A DNA stretch of 64,000 bases from Micromonospora citrea (GTDB taxonomy: Bacteria > Actinomycetota > Actinomycetes > Mycobacteriales > Micromonosporaceae). Position 1 is the stretch's first letter; every line of letters starts with the position of its first letter. The stretch covers positions 5,302,501-5,366,500 of the forward strand of contig NZ_FMHZ01000002.1 in assembly GCF_900090315.1 (NCBI RefSeq). The letters are read 5' to 3'. The translations under genes were made by a program, and so were the position numbers. The notes under the pieces were generated by a model. That model saw nothing but the letters and a program-made list of their open reading frames with translations. It had not been told where the DNA came from and made no database searches. Positions 18,335 to 27,332 of the stretch are shown here, piece after piece.

Positions 18335-18346
18335 AATAATGACCGC
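18335..18346 (+). promoter_or_regulatory. -10-like element giving a leaderless ctaE mRNA
   Basis: AATAAT at 18335-18340 is followed by six bases and then the ctaE GTG at 18347. A sigma-A type -10 at this distance would start transcription at the start codon itself. No ribosome site is present. The -35 box is not clear. Confidence 0.45.
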
Positions 18347-18946
18347 GTGACTGCGGCCCCAGCCATTGACAAGAGCCGGATCCACTCCCTGACCCGACCC
18401 AACATGGTCAGCGTCGGGACGATCGTGTGGCTCTCCAGCGAACTCATGTTCTTCGCGGCGCTGTTCGCGATGTACTTCTCCATCCGCGCGGCGGCACCGG
18501 AGCAGTGGGCGGAGCACACCGAGCACCTGAACATCCCCTACGCGACCACCTTCACGGTGATCCTGGTGTTGTCCTCGGTGACCTGCCAGCTCGGTGTGTT
18601 CGCCGCCGAGAAGGGTGACGTCCACGCCCTGCGGCGCTGGTTCACGATCACCTTCGTGATGGGCCTGATCTTCGTGCTCGGTCAGGTCAACGAGTACCGC
18701 GAGCTGGTGCACGAGGGCATCAAGATCAACTCGGACGGTTACGGGTCGATGTTCTACCTGACCACCGGGTTCCACGGTCTGCACGTGACCGGCGGTCTGA
18801 TCGCCTTCATCATCTTCATGATCCGCACGACCATGGGCCGGTTCACGCCGGCGCAGGCCACGTCGGCGATCGTCGTGTCCTACTACTGGCACTTCGTCGA
18901 CGTCGTGTGGATCGGGCTCTACGCCATGATCTACTGGCTTCAGTGA
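18347..18946 (+). CDS. ctaE: Cytochrome c oxidase subunit III
   Basis: Membrane subunit of the aa3 oxidase, 199 residues, five predicted helices. Family marks are W-L-S-S-E-L-M-F-F near 26-34, F-H-G-L-H-V near 142-147 and [10 protein letters not shown] near 178-187. Subunit III stabilises the catalytic subunit and its proton uptake. It begins the ctaE-qcrC-qcrA-qcrB cluster found throughout actinobacteria. The GTG start appears to be leaderless. The catalytic subunit gene ctaD is not in the window. Confidence 0.95.
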   Translation: MTAAPAIDKSRIHSLTRPNMVSVGTIVWLSSELMFFAALFAMYFSIRAAAPEQWAEHTEHLNIPYATTFTVILVLSSVTCQLGVFAAEKGDVHALRRWFTITFVMGLIFVLGQVNEYRELVHEGIKINSDGYGSMFYLTTGFHGLHVTGGLIAFIIFMIRTTMGRFTPAQATSAIVVSYYWHFVDVVWIGLYAMIYWLQ

Positions 18947-19018
18947 TCTTGGCGCGTCACGAACCGCGCCGCTGCTCCGTCCCCTGAGACAAGGTCCAAC
19001 CGGTTAAGGACACAGGTC

Positions 19019-19852
19019 ATGACTTCTGACAACGACCGCCGACGCGGTCTGCTCGCGCGGCTGCGCGAGCGGCCCGCGGCGCGCAGCAGGGGCCGCCGCC
19101 GGCTGGGTGCCGCGGTCCGGCTGTTCGCCGCGCTGATGCTGGCCGGCGGCGCCTACACCGTCTTCGCCCCCGGCGTGCAGGCGCAGGACACCCCGCTCAC
19201 CGGCGCCGCCGCGGAGGGCAAGGCGCTGTTCGACGTGAGCTGTGTGACCTGTCACGGTCGCAACGCCCAGGGCGTCGAGGGACGCGGGCCGAGCCTGGTC
19301 GGCGTCGGCGCGGCCTCGGTGGAGTTCCAGGTCGGCACCGGCCGCATGCCCATGGCCCGGCAGGAGGCCCAGGCGCAGCGCAAGCCGGAGCTCTTCACCG
19401 ACGAGGAGATCCGCCAGCTCGCGCAGTACGTCCAGGAACTCGGCGGCGGCCCGGTCGTGCCGAACGGCGACGACCTCCACTCCGAGGGCAACATCGCCGC
19501 CGGCGGCGAGTTGTTCCGGATCAACTGCTCGCAGTGCCACGCCTTCGGCGGTGGCGGCGGCGCGCTGTCCTCCGGCAAGTACGCGCCGAGCCTGCGCCCG
19601 GCCAGCGACCGGCAGATCTACGCCGCGATGCTGAGCGGCCCGCAGAACATGCCGGTCTTCGGCGACAACCAGATCTCGCCGCAGCAGAAGGCCGACATCA
19701 TCGCCTACATCCAGGAGACCCTGAAGCACGACCAGGACCCGGGTGGCTTCAACCTCGGTCGGTACGGGCCGTCCACCGAGGGGCTGGCGATCTTCCTGGT
19801 CGGCATCGTCGCGCTCGTCTTCGCGAGCCTGTGGATCGCGGGCAAGTCGTGA
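19019..19852 (+). CDS. qcrC: Diheme cytochrome c subunit of the bcc complex
   Basis: Membrane-anchored cytochrome cc of 277 residues that passes electrons from the Rieske protein to CuA of CtaC. Two heme c sites are present: C-V-T-C-H at 75-79 and C-S-Q-C-H at 169-173. A basic N-terminus and signal/anchor (about 30-50) and a C-terminal helix (about 255-274) place the heme domains outside the membrane. ATG is preceded by AAGGA. Actinobacteria lack soluble cytochrome c, and this subunit replaces it in the bcc-aa3 supercomplex. Confidence 0.95.
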   Translation: MTSDNDRRRGLLARLRERPAARSRGRRRLGAAVRLFAALMLAGGAYTVFAPGVQAQDTPLTGAAAEGKALFDVSCVTCHGRNAQGVEGRGPSLVGVGAASVEFQVGTGRMPMARQEAQAQRKPELFTDEEIRQLAQYVQELGGGPVVPNGDDLHSEGNIAAGGELFRINCSQCHAFGGGGGALSSGKYAPSLRPASDRQIYAAMLSGPQNMPVFGDNQISPQQKADIIAYIQETLKHDQDPGGFNLGRYGPSTEGLAIFLVGIVALVFASLWIAGKS

Positions 19853-19919
19853 CCGGACGGATCATCCGATTCAGTGCTGTGGTGCCGGGGGCCGGCACCG
19901 CCCGTAGCGAGGTGACGGC

Positions 19920-21008
19920 ATGACCACGCACACCGAGCACCAGGCCCAGCAGGGCCGGGAGCCGCTCGACGTGAGGACCCCCGGGCTCAGCCAGTTCGAC
20001 ATCGTCCGCGAGGGCGCGCGCCGGGACGACATCGAGATCGTCCACTACGAGCCGCAGGTCGCCCCGGGCAGCAAGGCCGAGCGCCGGCTGACCCGCACCG
20101 TCGCGTCGTTCTTCCTGCTGACCGGCCTGGCTGCGACCGCCTTCCTGGTGATCTACATCTGGTGGCCGTGGGAGTACGCTCCCGGCCGCGGCGGCGACAA
20201 GTGGTACACCCCGCTGCTCGGCCTCACCCTCGGCGTGGCCCTGCTCGGCATCGGCTTCGGCATCCTGACCTGGGGCAAGAAGCTGCTGCCCAAGGAGGTG
20301 TCGATCCAGGACCGGCACGAGGGCACCGTCAGCGAGGACGACCGGATCATCACCGGTCAGACCATGCTCTACATGGCCGACGAGCTGGGCGTGAAGCGCC
20401 GGCCGCTGCTCGGCATCTCGCTGCTGGCCGGTCTCGCGCCGGTCGGCGCGGTCGCCGCCGCCCCCCTGGTGGGCGGCCTGATCTCCCAGCCGCACAAGAA
20501 CAACCAGATGTTCACCACCGGGTTCGCCCCGACCGAGGGCGGCGAGAAGGTGCGGCTGGTCCGCGAGGACGGCCGGCCGGTCCGCCCGGCGGACATCAGC
20601 GCCGGCGGCCAGATCACCGTCTTCCCCGGCATCCCGCACGGCGTGAGCAACCTGCACGCCGACTCGCCGACCCTGCTGATCCACCTGCGGGACTCCGACG
20701 CGCAGGAGTCGCGCCGGGCCAACGAGCGGGTCGGGCACGGCGACTACATGTGGGGCAACTACGCCGCCTACTCGAAGATCTGCACGCACGCCGGCTGCCC
20801 GGCGAGCCTGTACGAGCAGCAGACCAACCGTCTGCTCTGCCCGTGCCACCAGTCGCAGTTCCTGATCACCGACAACGCCCGGCCCATCTTCGGTCCGGCC
20901 AGCCGGCGGCTGCCGCAGCTGCCGATCGAGGTGGACTCCGAGGGCTACTTCGTGGCCAAGTCCGACTACACCGAGACCGTCGGGCCCGACTTCTGGGAGC
21001 GGCCGTGA
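19920..21008 (+). CDS. qcrA: Rieske iron-sulfur subunit of the bcc complex
   Basis: Protein of 362 residues with three membrane helices (about 60-80, 98-118, 160-182) and a C-terminal Rieske domain. The [2Fe-2S] ligands lie in C-T-H-A-G-C (288-293) and C-P-C-H (307-310). The three-helix N-terminus is an actinobacterial feature; most Rieske proteins have one helix. The stop overlaps the GTG start of qcrB by 4 nt. It takes electrons from menaquinol at the outer face and passes them to QcrC. Confidence 0.95.
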   Translation: MTTHTEHQAQQGREPLDVRTPGLSQFDIVREGARRDDIEIVHYEPQVAPGSKAERRLTRTVASFFLLTGLAATAFLVIYIWWPWEYAPGRGGDKWYTPLLGLTLGVALLGIGFGILTWGKKLLPKEVSIQDRHEGTVSEDDRIITGQTMLYMADELGVKRRPLLGISLLAGLAPVGAVAAAPLVGGLISQPHKNNQMFTTGFAPTEGGEKVRLVREDGRPVRPADISAGGQITVFPGIPHGVSNLHADSPTLLIHLRDSDAQESRRANERVGHGDYMWGNYAAYSKICTHAGCPASLYEQQTNRLLCPCHQSQFLITDNARPIFGPASRRLPQLPIEVDSEGYFVAKSDYTETVGPDFWERP

Positions 21009-22627
21009 AGCGGCGCAAGTTTGACAAGGCAGCAGTCCCGGGGAACGTCGCCCGGGGAGTGGACGACCGCTTCCAGGTGGCCACCCCGCTGCGCCGGCTG
21101 CTGAACAAGGTCTTCCCGGACCACTGGTCGTTCCTGCTGGGCGAGATCGCGCTCTTCTCGTTCGTCGTCCTGCTGCTGACCGGTGTCTTCCTGACCTTCT
21201 TCTTCGAGCCGGCCATGACCGAGGTGGTCTACAACGGCAGCTACGCCCCGCTGCGGGGCACGCCGATGTCGGCCGCGTACGCCTCCAGCCTGGACATCTC
21301 GTTCGACGTCCGCGGCGGCCTGATCATGCGGCAGATGCACCACTGGTCGGCGCTGCTGTTCATGGCCGCGATCGTGGTGCACATGCTCCGGGTCTTCTTC
21401 ACCGGCGCGTTCCGCAAGCCGCGTGAGACCAACTGGATCATCGGCTCGCTGCTGTTCTGGGTCGGCTTCCTGGCCGGCTTCACCGGCTACTCGCTGCCGG
21501 ACGACGGTCTGTCCGGCACCGGTCTGCGGATCGCCTCGGCGATCATGCTCTCCATCCCGGTGATCGGCTCCTGGGTCACCTCGTCGATCTTCGGCGGCGA
21601 GTTCCCGGGCACCATCATCATCAGCCGGTTCTACATCGCCCACGTGCTGCTGATCCCGGGTCTGCTGGTCGCGCTGATCAGCGTCCACCTGGGCCTGGTC
21701 TTCAAGCAGAAGCACACCCAGTGGCCCGGCCCCGGCCGGACCAACGGAAACGTGGTCGGCGAGCGGATGTTCCCCCGCTACGCGATCAAGCAGGGCGGCT
21801 TCTTCATGGTCGTCTTCGGCGTGATCGCGCTGATGGGCGGCCTGTTCCAGATCAACCCGATCTGGCTGTTCGGCCCGTACGAGGCGTGGGTGGTCTCGGC
21901 CGCCAGCCAGCCCGACTGGTACGTCATGTTCCTCGACGGCTCGACCCGTCTGATGCCGGCCTGGGAGATCAACATCCCGATCGGCGACGGGTACGTGATC
22001 CCGCCGCTGTTCTGGCCGACGGTCGTGCTGCCGGGCATCCTGGTGGGGCTCTCCACGCTCTACCCGTTCCTGGAGGCCCGCCGCCTCAAGGACACCCGCA
22101 GCCACAACCTGCTGCAGCGGCCCCGGGACGTGCCGGCGCGCACCGCGGTCGGCGCCATGGCCGTCGCGTTCTTCATCGTGCTGACCCTCTCCGGCGCCAA
22201 CGACGTCATCGCCGACAAGTTCCAGATCAGCCTGAACGCGATGACCTGGGCGGGCCGGATCGGTCTGCTGATCCTGCCGCCGCTGGCGTACTACGTCACC
22301 TACCGGATCTGCCTGGGCCTGCAGCAGCACGACCGGGAGGTGCTCGCCCACGGCGTGGAGACGGGCATCATCCGGCGGCTGCCCGACGGCCGGTTCGAGG
22401 AGGTCCACCAGCCGCTCGCCCCGGGCGACGGCCACGGCCACGGCCTGGAGTACGCCGGCTGGGTCGTGCCGAAGAAGATGAACCGGCTCGGTGCCCTCGG
22501 CCCGGCCATCCGGGGCTTCTTCTACCCGATCGAGAAGCCGGCCGAGGCGCCGGTCTCACCGGGCCACCCGCCGGTCGAGCCGCGGCCCGACCGGGAGCAG
22601 ATCGGCAGCGGCGAGAGCCGTCGCTGA
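21005..22627 (+). CDS. qcrB: Cytochrome b subunit of the bcc complex
   Basis: Menaquinol-oxidising cytochrome b of 540 residues. The N-terminal cytochrome b domain has the heme ligands in H-H-W-S-A-L (helix B) and the helix D region I-A-H-V-L-L-I-P-G ... H-L-G-L-V, then a long actinobacterial C-terminal extension of about 100 residues with H-G-H-G in the tail. G-Y-S-L-P-D-D marks the quinol site region. This is the target class of anti-mycobacterial imidazopyridines. GTG overlaps the qcrA stop. A hairpin terminator follows. Confidence 0.95.
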   Translation: MKRRKFDKAAVPGNVARGVDDRFQVATPLRRLLNKVFPDHWSFLLGEIALFSFVVLLLTGVFLTFFFEPAMTEVVYNGSYAPLRGTPMSAAYASSLDISFDVRGGLIMRQMHHWSALLFMAAIVVHMLRVFFTGAFRKPRETNWIIGSLLFWVGFLAGFTGYSLPDDGLSGTGLRIASAIMLSIPVIGSWVTSSIFGGEFPGTIIISRFYIAHVLLIPGLLVALISVHLGLVFKQKHTQWPGPGRTNGNVVGERMFPRYAIKQGGFFMVVFGVIALMGGLFQINPIWLFGPYEAWVVSAASQPDWYVMFLDGSTRLMPAWEINIPIGDGYVIPPLFWPTVVLPGILVGLSTLYPFLEARRLKDTRSHNLLQRPRDVPARTAVGAMAVAFFIVLTLSGANDVIADKFQISLNAMTWAGRIGLLILPPLAYYVTYRICLGLQQHDREVLAHGVETGIIRRLPDGRFEEVHQPLAPGDGHGHGLEYAGWVVPKKMNRLGALGPAIRGFFYPIEKPAEAPVSPGHPPVEPRPDREQIGSGESRR

Positions 22628-22643
22628 CCTCGCGACACCCTGA

Positions 22644-22679
22644 CGTGGCGCTCACCGGAGTCCTCCGGTGGGCGCCACG
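22644..22679 (+). terminator. Hairpin terminator after qcrB
   Basis: A 16-bp stem (22644-22659 with 22664-22679) with one G-T pair and a four-base loop begins 17 bases after the qcrB stop and would end the ctaE-qcrCAB transcript. Confidence 0.75.
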
Positions 22680-22836
22680 CCCGTTTCCGCACCCCGCGAC
22701 GGGTCGAAAGAAGCCGGAGCCCGGCAGGCCGGCCGCGACGTGTGCCGTGTCGTCCGCCGCCCCGGGGGCGGGGATCGCAGGAATAACCCCGGTCAGCCGG
22801 GTATCCGTGCGGTCCAACGTCTCAAGGGGGGGAAGC

Positions 22837-23514
22837 ATGTTGGGAATCAAACGCCTCGGCCTGCTGGCCGCGCTGGTGCTGGTGGGAATCGCGCCGGCCG
22901 CGGCGGCACAGGCCGCGGTGCAGCCGTCACAGCAGGACACCCAGTACCTGGAGGCCGTGCACCAGATCAACCTGTTCGAGATCACCTCGGGTGACCTGGC
23001 CCAGCAGAAGGGCCAGAACCAGGGGGTCAAGGACCTGGGTGCCCGGTTCAAGACGGACCACACGCAGCTGGACCAGACGGTGCAGCAGACCGCGTCCCAG
23101 CTCGGGGTGGAGCTGCCGAGCGAGCCCACCGCCGACCAGCAGGCCGTCATCGACCAGCTGAACAACGCCAGCGGCGAGGAGTTCGACCGGCTCTGGGTGA
23201 CCAGTGAGCTGGCCGGCCACGTCCAGGCCATCCAGGCCACCCAGACGGAGATCTCGCAGGGCTCCGACCAGTCGGTGGTCCAGCTGGCCCAGACCGCCCT
23301 GCCGACCCTGCAGGCGCACTACGACGCGCTGGTGCAGCTCGCCGAGCAGCTGGGCATCCCGGTTCCGCAGGTCAGCGGCACCGGCACGCCGAGCCCGGGC
23401 GGCACGACCCCGGCTCCGGGCGGCACCACCGGGACCCCGGCTCCGGGCGGCACGACCGAGTCGCCGGCTCCGGGCGGCACCGTCACCGAGACGCCGGCTC
23501 CGACGCAGAGCTGA
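22837..23514 (+). CDS. Secreted DUF4142 protein with Pro/Gly/Thr-rich tail
   Basis: Protein of 225 residues with a Sec signal (about 1-27, A-A-A-A-Q-A cleavage region). Residues about 35-180 form the four-helix, ferritin-like DUF4142 domain, with Gln/Asp-rich helices and H-x-x-L-D-Q-T near 72-78. DUF4142 function is unknown; it is often found in secreted stress-related proteins. The C-terminal 45 residues are four imperfect repeats of P-A-P-G-G-T type, a likely wall-spanning or disordered linker with no LPxTG sorting motif. The ATG has a purine-rich AAGGGGGGGAA site upstream. Confidence 0.8.
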   Translation: MLGIKRLGLLAALVLVGIAPAAAAQAAVQPSQQDTQYLEAVHQINLFEITSGDLAQQKGQNQGVKDLGARFKTDHTQLDQTVQQTASQLGVELPSEPTADQQAVIDQLNNASGEEFDRLWVTSELAGHVQAIQATQTEISQGSDQSVVQLAQTALPTLQAHYDALVQLAEQLGIPVPQVSGTGTPSPGGTTPAPGGTTGTPAPGGTTESPAPGGTVTETPAPTQS

Positions 23515-23527
23515 CGTCGCCGTACCA

Positions 23528-23563
23528 CGACGGCCGGTCCACCTCCGGGTGGGCCGGCCGTCG
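23528..23563. terminator. Hairpin between convergent genes
   Basis: A 15-bp stem (23528-23542 with 23549-23563) with one G-T pair and a six-base loop lies between the convergent DUF4142 and Lrp-type genes and can serve both. Confidence 0.65.
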
Positions 23564-23594
23564 CGCGTGCCGCGCCGGGACGCGGCGCACGCGC

Positions 23595-23882
23595 TCAGTC
23601 GGCGTTCGCGAGCCCGATCGCGAACGCCTCCTCCAGGTCGTGCTGGGAGTACGCCCGGAAGGCGATGTGCGACTCGGTGTTCAGCACGCCCGGCACCTTC
23701 GAGATGCTGCCGGCGATCACCTGGGCGATCTGGTCGAACTCCCGGACCCGGACCATGGCGATCAGGTCGACGTGGCCGGCCACCGAGTAGACCTCGCTGA
23801 CGCCGGGCAGGGCGGCCAGGGCCTCGGCCACCTCGGGGATGGAGTCGGTGGCGCAGTCGATCAGCACGATCGCGGTGATCAC
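23595..23882 (-). CDS. Stand-alone Lrp/AsnC ligand-binding domain protein
   Basis: Protein of 95 residues equal to the C-terminal RAM (AsnC_trans_reg) domain of Lrp regulators, with no DNA-binding domain. Typical features are V-A-G-H-V-D-L-I-A-M-V and V-L-N-T-E-S-H-I-A-F near the end. Such lone domains form oligomers that bind amino acids and may join full-length Lrp proteins. The GTG start has GGAGA eight bases upstream. It faces the DUF4142 gene convergently, and a nucleotidyltransferase gene lies upstream on the same strand. Confidence 0.85.
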   Translation of the reverse strand: MITAIVLIDCATDSIPEVAEALAALPGVSEVYSVAGHVDLIAMVRVREFDQIAQVIAGSISKVPGVLNTESHIAFRAYSQHDLEEAFAIGLANAD

Positions 23883-23918
23883 GGGACATTTCTCCGTTCG
23901 TCGGCGTCGTCGCCCATG

Positions 23919-24950
23919 CTAGATGTTTCCCGGCCCGACGGACGGGGGTGTGGCGGGGACGGTGACGCCGTCGTCCGCGCGGATCGCGTCACGCAGGCGC
24001 TCGCCGGATCCGACGGTGGCGCCCGGCCAGACGACGACGCGTGCCACGTCGCCGTGCACGACGGCACCCGCGCCGATCACCGCCTCCCGGCAGCGGCCGG
24101 TCACCGTGGCCGTGGGCGCCACGAGACTGCCGCCGCCGGCCGCGTGCAGGTTGGCCGCCAGGTAGTCGACCGGGGTGCCGGTGTCGAAGAACGTGCCGGG
24201 GTAGGGCACCACGCTCAGCGCCCCGGCCGCCTCCGCCGGCCGCCAGACCGCGCGGACCAGGTCCCCGAACTCGACCGGCAGCTCCCGCACCAGTCGCCAG
24301 GGCAGCAGCGAGAACCCGGTGAACACGTGGCCGTCGAAGGTGCCCGGCGCCGCCGGCTCGGCGGCGGGCTGGCCGAGCAGGCGTACGGTCTCGCCGTCCC
24401 AGCCGTCGAGCAGCGCGGCCACGTCCGGCCCCGGTGGGCGCGCGGGGTCGGCGAGGTAGGCGTCGGCGTTGCCGACCAGCACCCCCCGCCCGGCGATCCA
24501 GTCCCGCAGCTTCGCGACCCCGCCGGCGGTGCCCAGCGGCGAGCCCGGCTCGACCGACAGGTGGGCGCGGTCGCCGACGTGGGCGACGACCTGTTCGCCG
24601 AGGTAGCAGGCGTTGACCGCGACCCGGGCCGGCCCGGCCAGGCCGAGCCCGGCCAGCCGGTGCAGCGCCCGGTCCAACAGTGGCACGTTGCCCACCGGGC
24701 AGAGCGCCTTCGGCACCCGCTCGGTCAGCGGGCGCAGCCGGGTGCCCTCGCCGGCGGCGAGCACGACCGCGCAGACGTCGGCCCGCGCGGCGGCGGCCGG
24801 GCCGGGGCCGGGCTTGGAGGTGGTGGCCGGGCCGGGGGCGTTCCGGGCGGTGCGGGCCGCGCCGGGGCGGCCCCGGCCGGTGGCGGCCGGGCCCTGGTCG
24901 ACCCGGCCGGCGGCGGTGGCCCCGCCGTCGGCGGTGCGGTCGGCGGTCAC
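23919..24950 (-). CDS. NDP-sugar pyrophosphorylase-like nucleotidyltransferase
   Basis: Protein of 343 residues. After a 50-residue low-complexity Ala/Gly/Arg/Pro N-terminus, a nucleotidyl transferase domain starts with V-L-A-A-G-E-G-T-R-L-R-P-L (G-x-G-T-R-x-x-P-L signature), has P-K-A-L-C-P-V-G-N and ends near G-T-F-F-D-T-G-T-P. A left-handed beta-helix-like tail (A-T-V-T-G-R-C-R-E-A-V-I-G-A-G) follows, as in mannose-1-phosphate guanylyltransferase-like proteins. Substrate is not fixed by sequence. The GTG start overlaps the Nudix gene stop (GTGA). Confidence 0.78.
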   Translation of the reverse strand: MTADRTADGGATAAGRVDQGPAATGRGRPGAARTARNAPGPATTSKPGPGPAAAARADVCAVVLAAGEGTRLRPLTERVPKALCPVGNVPLLDRALHRLAGLGLAGPARVAVNACYLGEQVVAHVGDRAHLSVEPGSPLGTAGGVAKLRDWIAGRGVLVGNADAYLADPARPPGPDVAALLDGWDGETVRLLGQPAAEPAAPGTFDGHVFTGFSLLPWRLVRELPVEFGDLVRAVWRPAEAAGALSVVPYPGTFFDTGTPVDYLAANLHAAGGGSLVAPTATVTGRCREAVIGAGAVVHGDVARVVVWPGATVGSGERLRDAIRADDGVTVPATPPSVGPGNI

Positions 24951-25489
24951 GGCTTCGCGTCGGGCACCGGGGGCGGGAACTGGCCGGCCAGCGGCCCGAT
25001 GTCGTAGTACGCGAGCAGCCGGGCCGTCGGCCAGGTCAGCTTCGGCAGGTCGTCCAGCGGGTGCCAGGCGGCCTCGAAGACCTCCGCGCCGTCGACCTTC
25101 AGCTCGGTGCGCGAAGCCGGCACCTCGGCGGTGAACACCACGTCCACCCAGCCCTTGGCGTGCACCACGGCGTTCGGAACGGCGGGGCTCAGGTCGCGGG
25201 GGGAGAGCCGGATGCCGGACTCCTCGTACAGCTCGCGGGCCGCCCCCACTACCGGCGCCTCGCCCTTCTGCAACAGGCCGGCGGGCAGCCCCCACCCCTT
25301 TCCGGGCGGCTGACGCAGCAGCAGCAGCCGGCCAGCGCCGTCCGCCTCGCTGTCCCGGACCAGGGTGACCGCGCCGACGATGTACTTCGGCACGGCCAAC
25401 CGGACCAGGCGGCGGCGTACCGGCAGCGGCAGCCGGTAGAAGACCTGGTAGGCGACGGCCCGGCCGGTGGCGCGCGAGCGGGGGATCAT
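24947..25489 (-). CDS. Nudix hydrolase
   Basis: Hydrolase of 180 residues for nucleoside diphosphate-linked substrates. The Nudix box is complete: G at about 70 in G-L-L-Q-K-G-E, then R-E-L-Y-E-E-S-G-I near 84-92, matching G-x5-E-x7-R-E-x-x-E-E-x-G. A short basic N-terminal segment precedes the domain. The next gene, an NDP-sugar pyrophosphorylase-like enzyme, starts inside its stop codon, so a coupled role in sugar-nucleotide turnover is possible. TAGCCT followed by six bases precedes the ATG, indicating a leaderless mRNA. Confidence 0.85.
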   Translation of the reverse strand: MIPRSRATGRAVAYQVFYRLPLPVRRRLVRLAVPKYIVGAVTLVRDSEADGAGRLLLLRQPPGKGWGLPAGLLQKGEAPVVGAARELYEESGIRLSPRDLSPAVPNAVVHAKGWVDVVFTAEVPASRTELKVDGAEVFEAAWHPLDDLPKLTWPTARLLAYYDIGPLAGQFPPPVPDAKP

Positions 25490-25501
25490 GACCCCAGGCT
25501 A
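25490..25501 (-). promoter_or_regulatory. -10-like element giving a leaderless Nudix mRNA
   Basis: On the minus strand TAGCCT (25501-25496) is followed by GGGGTC and the ATG at 25489. Transcription should start at the start codon; there is no ribosome site. Confidence 0.45.
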
Positions 25502-25544
25502 GTGGCCGCGAGGAACGTTCGGACGACCCGGGCCCGAGGAGGAG

Positions 25545-27332
25545 TCACTGCCGGTGGTCGACCAGGTCGATGAGCTGGCGTACGACAGCGTCCGGCTCGA
25601 TCACCCGGTCGAAGACCGCCACCAGCAGCGTCTCCAGGTCGGGGTAGCCCAGCTCCTCCGACAGCCGCAGCAGGGGCAGGTCGCTGGCCAGCCCGCGGTC
25701 GTGCTTGCGCAGGGCCAGCCCGATGGTGGCCCGGCCGAGGCGCACCTTGTCGGTGATGGAGATGCCGGGCTCGGTGTGCTCGGCGAACCACCGGCTGATC
25801 TGCATCTGCGCGTGCGGCGACTTGACGAAGTCGAGCCACTCCCGGCGCGGGCCGCGGGGGGCCACGTCGGCGTCGAAGCCGTTCGCCGCGTCGGTCTCGG
25901 TGAAGATCTCCACCACGTCGCCCTCCTCCAGCGCGGAGGAGAGCGGCGCCAGCCGGCCGTTGATCCGCGCGGCCAGGCAGTGGTCGCCGCGCTCGGTGCC
26001 CAGCTCGTACGCGAGGTCGACCGGGGTCGCCCCGGCCGGCAGCACCACCTGCCGCCCGTCGGCGAAGACCTGGACCTGCGCCTCGGCGAGGTCGCAGCGC
26101 AGCGACTCGAGGAACTGGGCCGGGTCGGCCGCGTCCTGCTCCCAGTCGAGCACCCGGCGCAGCCAGTCGAGCTGCTCCGCGCACGCCGCCGTGCCGCCGG
26201 GGCGCGGGAAGCGGAAGTCGGCGGCGACGCCGTACTCGGCCGAGCGGTGCATCTCCTCGGTGCGGATCAGCACCTCCACGGTGCGGTCCCTGGGGCCGCA
26301 GACGCTGGTGTGCAGGGAGCGGTAGAGGTTGTTCTTCGGGGAGGCGATGAAGTCCTTGAACCGGCCGGGGACCGGCCGCCACAGGCCGTGGACCGCGCCC
26401 AGCGCCGCGTAGCAGTCGGTGGCCGGGCCGTCCACCACGATGGCGATGCGGGGCAGGTCGTAGGGGGCGGTGTGGCCGCCCGACACGGTGTCCTTCCAGA
26501 TCGAGTAGAGGTGCCGGGGGCGGGGGGTCACCTCGGCGTCGACCCGGTTGCGGCGCAGCGCCGACCGCACCCGGGCGACCACCTCGTCGAGGTACGCGTC
26601 CCAGCCGGGCCGGTCGTGCACGTGCCGGGCGATGCGGGCGTGCTCCTCCGGCTCCAGGTGCAGCAGCACCACGTCGTCGAGCTCCCGCTTGAGCATCTGG
26701 ATGCCCAGCCGGTCGCAGAGCGGGATGAGCACCTCCTGCGTCTTGCGGGCGATCCGCTCCCGGGACGCGGCGGACCGGACGCCGAGCGTGCGCATGTTGT
26801 GCAGCCGGTCGGCCAGCTTGATGATCAGGACCCGGACGTCCTTGCCGGCCGCGATGATCATCTTGCGGATGGTCTCGGCCTCGGCGGCCTTGCCGTAGAA
26901 CGCCTTGTCGAACTTGGTCACCCCGTCGACCAGGTGGGCCACCTCCCGCCCGAAGTCCTCGGCGAGCGCCTGGAGCGTGTAGCGGGTGTCCTCCACCGTG
27001 TCGTGCAGCAGCGCGGCGACCAGGGTGGTGGCGTCCATGCCGATCTCGGCGCAGATCTGGGCCACCGCCAGCGGATGGGTGATGTAGGGCTCGCCGCTCT
27101 TGCGGAACTGCCCGCGGTGCATGTTCTCCGCGATCGTGTAGGCCCGGCGCAGCACGGAGGGCTCGGTGCCCGGATGGATCGTCCGATGGGTACGGACGAG
27201 GTGGCTCACCGGGTCGGTGTCGGCGGTGGGCCAGCTCAGCAGCGACCGGAGCCGGCGGGCCAGCGGCAGCTCGCCCGGTTGGGTCGGAAGCGCGCCCCCC
27301 AGGGCGGCGCCGCGTCCGGCGTCGACGTCCAC
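25545..27332 (-). CDS. RelA/SpoT-homologue (RSH) protein, HD plus synthetase-like
   Basis: (p)ppGpp-metabolism protein of 595 residues. The N-terminal hydrolase domain keeps its metal ligands: Y-I-T-H-P, L-L-H-D-T-V-E-D-T and K-L-A-D-R-L-H-N-M-R. The synthetase domain keeps G-R-F-K-D-F-I-A-S-P-K and V-E-V-L-I-R-T but its start reads Y-D-L-P-R-I-A-I, about two residues shorter than Y-D-L-x-x-x-R-I in active enzymes. A TGS-like segment follows; there is no ACT domain. It is shorter than the main Rel (about 750-850 residues), so it is a second RSH like Streptomyces RshA. GTG 27332 is chosen because GAGGAGG lies eight bases upstream. Confidence 0.85.
   Translation of the reverse strand: MDVDAGRGAALGGALPTQPGELPLARRLRSLLSWPTADTDPVSHLVRTHRTIHPGTEPSVLRRAYTIAENMHRGQFRKSGEPYITHPLAVAQICAEIGMDATTLVAALLHDTVEDTRYTLQALAEDFGREVAHLVDGVTKFDKAFYGKAAEAETIRKMIIAAGKDVRVLIIKLADRLHNMRTLGVRSAASRERIARKTQEVLIPLCDRLGIQMLKRELDDVVLLHLEPEEHARIARHVHDRPGWDAYLDEVVARVRSALRRNRVDAEVTPRPRHLYSIWKDTVSGGHTAPYDLPRIAIVVDGPATDCYAALGAVHGLWRPVPGRFKDFIASPKNNLYRSLHTSVCGPRDRTVEVLIRTEEMHRSAEYGVAADFRFPRPGGTAACAEQLDWLRRVLDWEQDAADPAQFLESLRCDLAEAQVQVFADGRQVVLPAGATPVDLAYELGTERGDHCLAARINGRLAPLSSALEEGDVVEIFTETDAANGFDADVAPRGPRREWLDFVKSPHAQMQISRWFAEHTEPGISITDKVRLGRATIGLALRKHDRGLASDLPLLRLSEELGYPDLETLLVAVFDRVIEPDAVVRQLIDLVDHRQ

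Noticed and set aside
23319..23528. Val/Pro/Gly-rich frame on the minus strand under the DUF4142 tail
   Set aside because: It is the complement of the PAPGGT repeats and has no independent gene signals.
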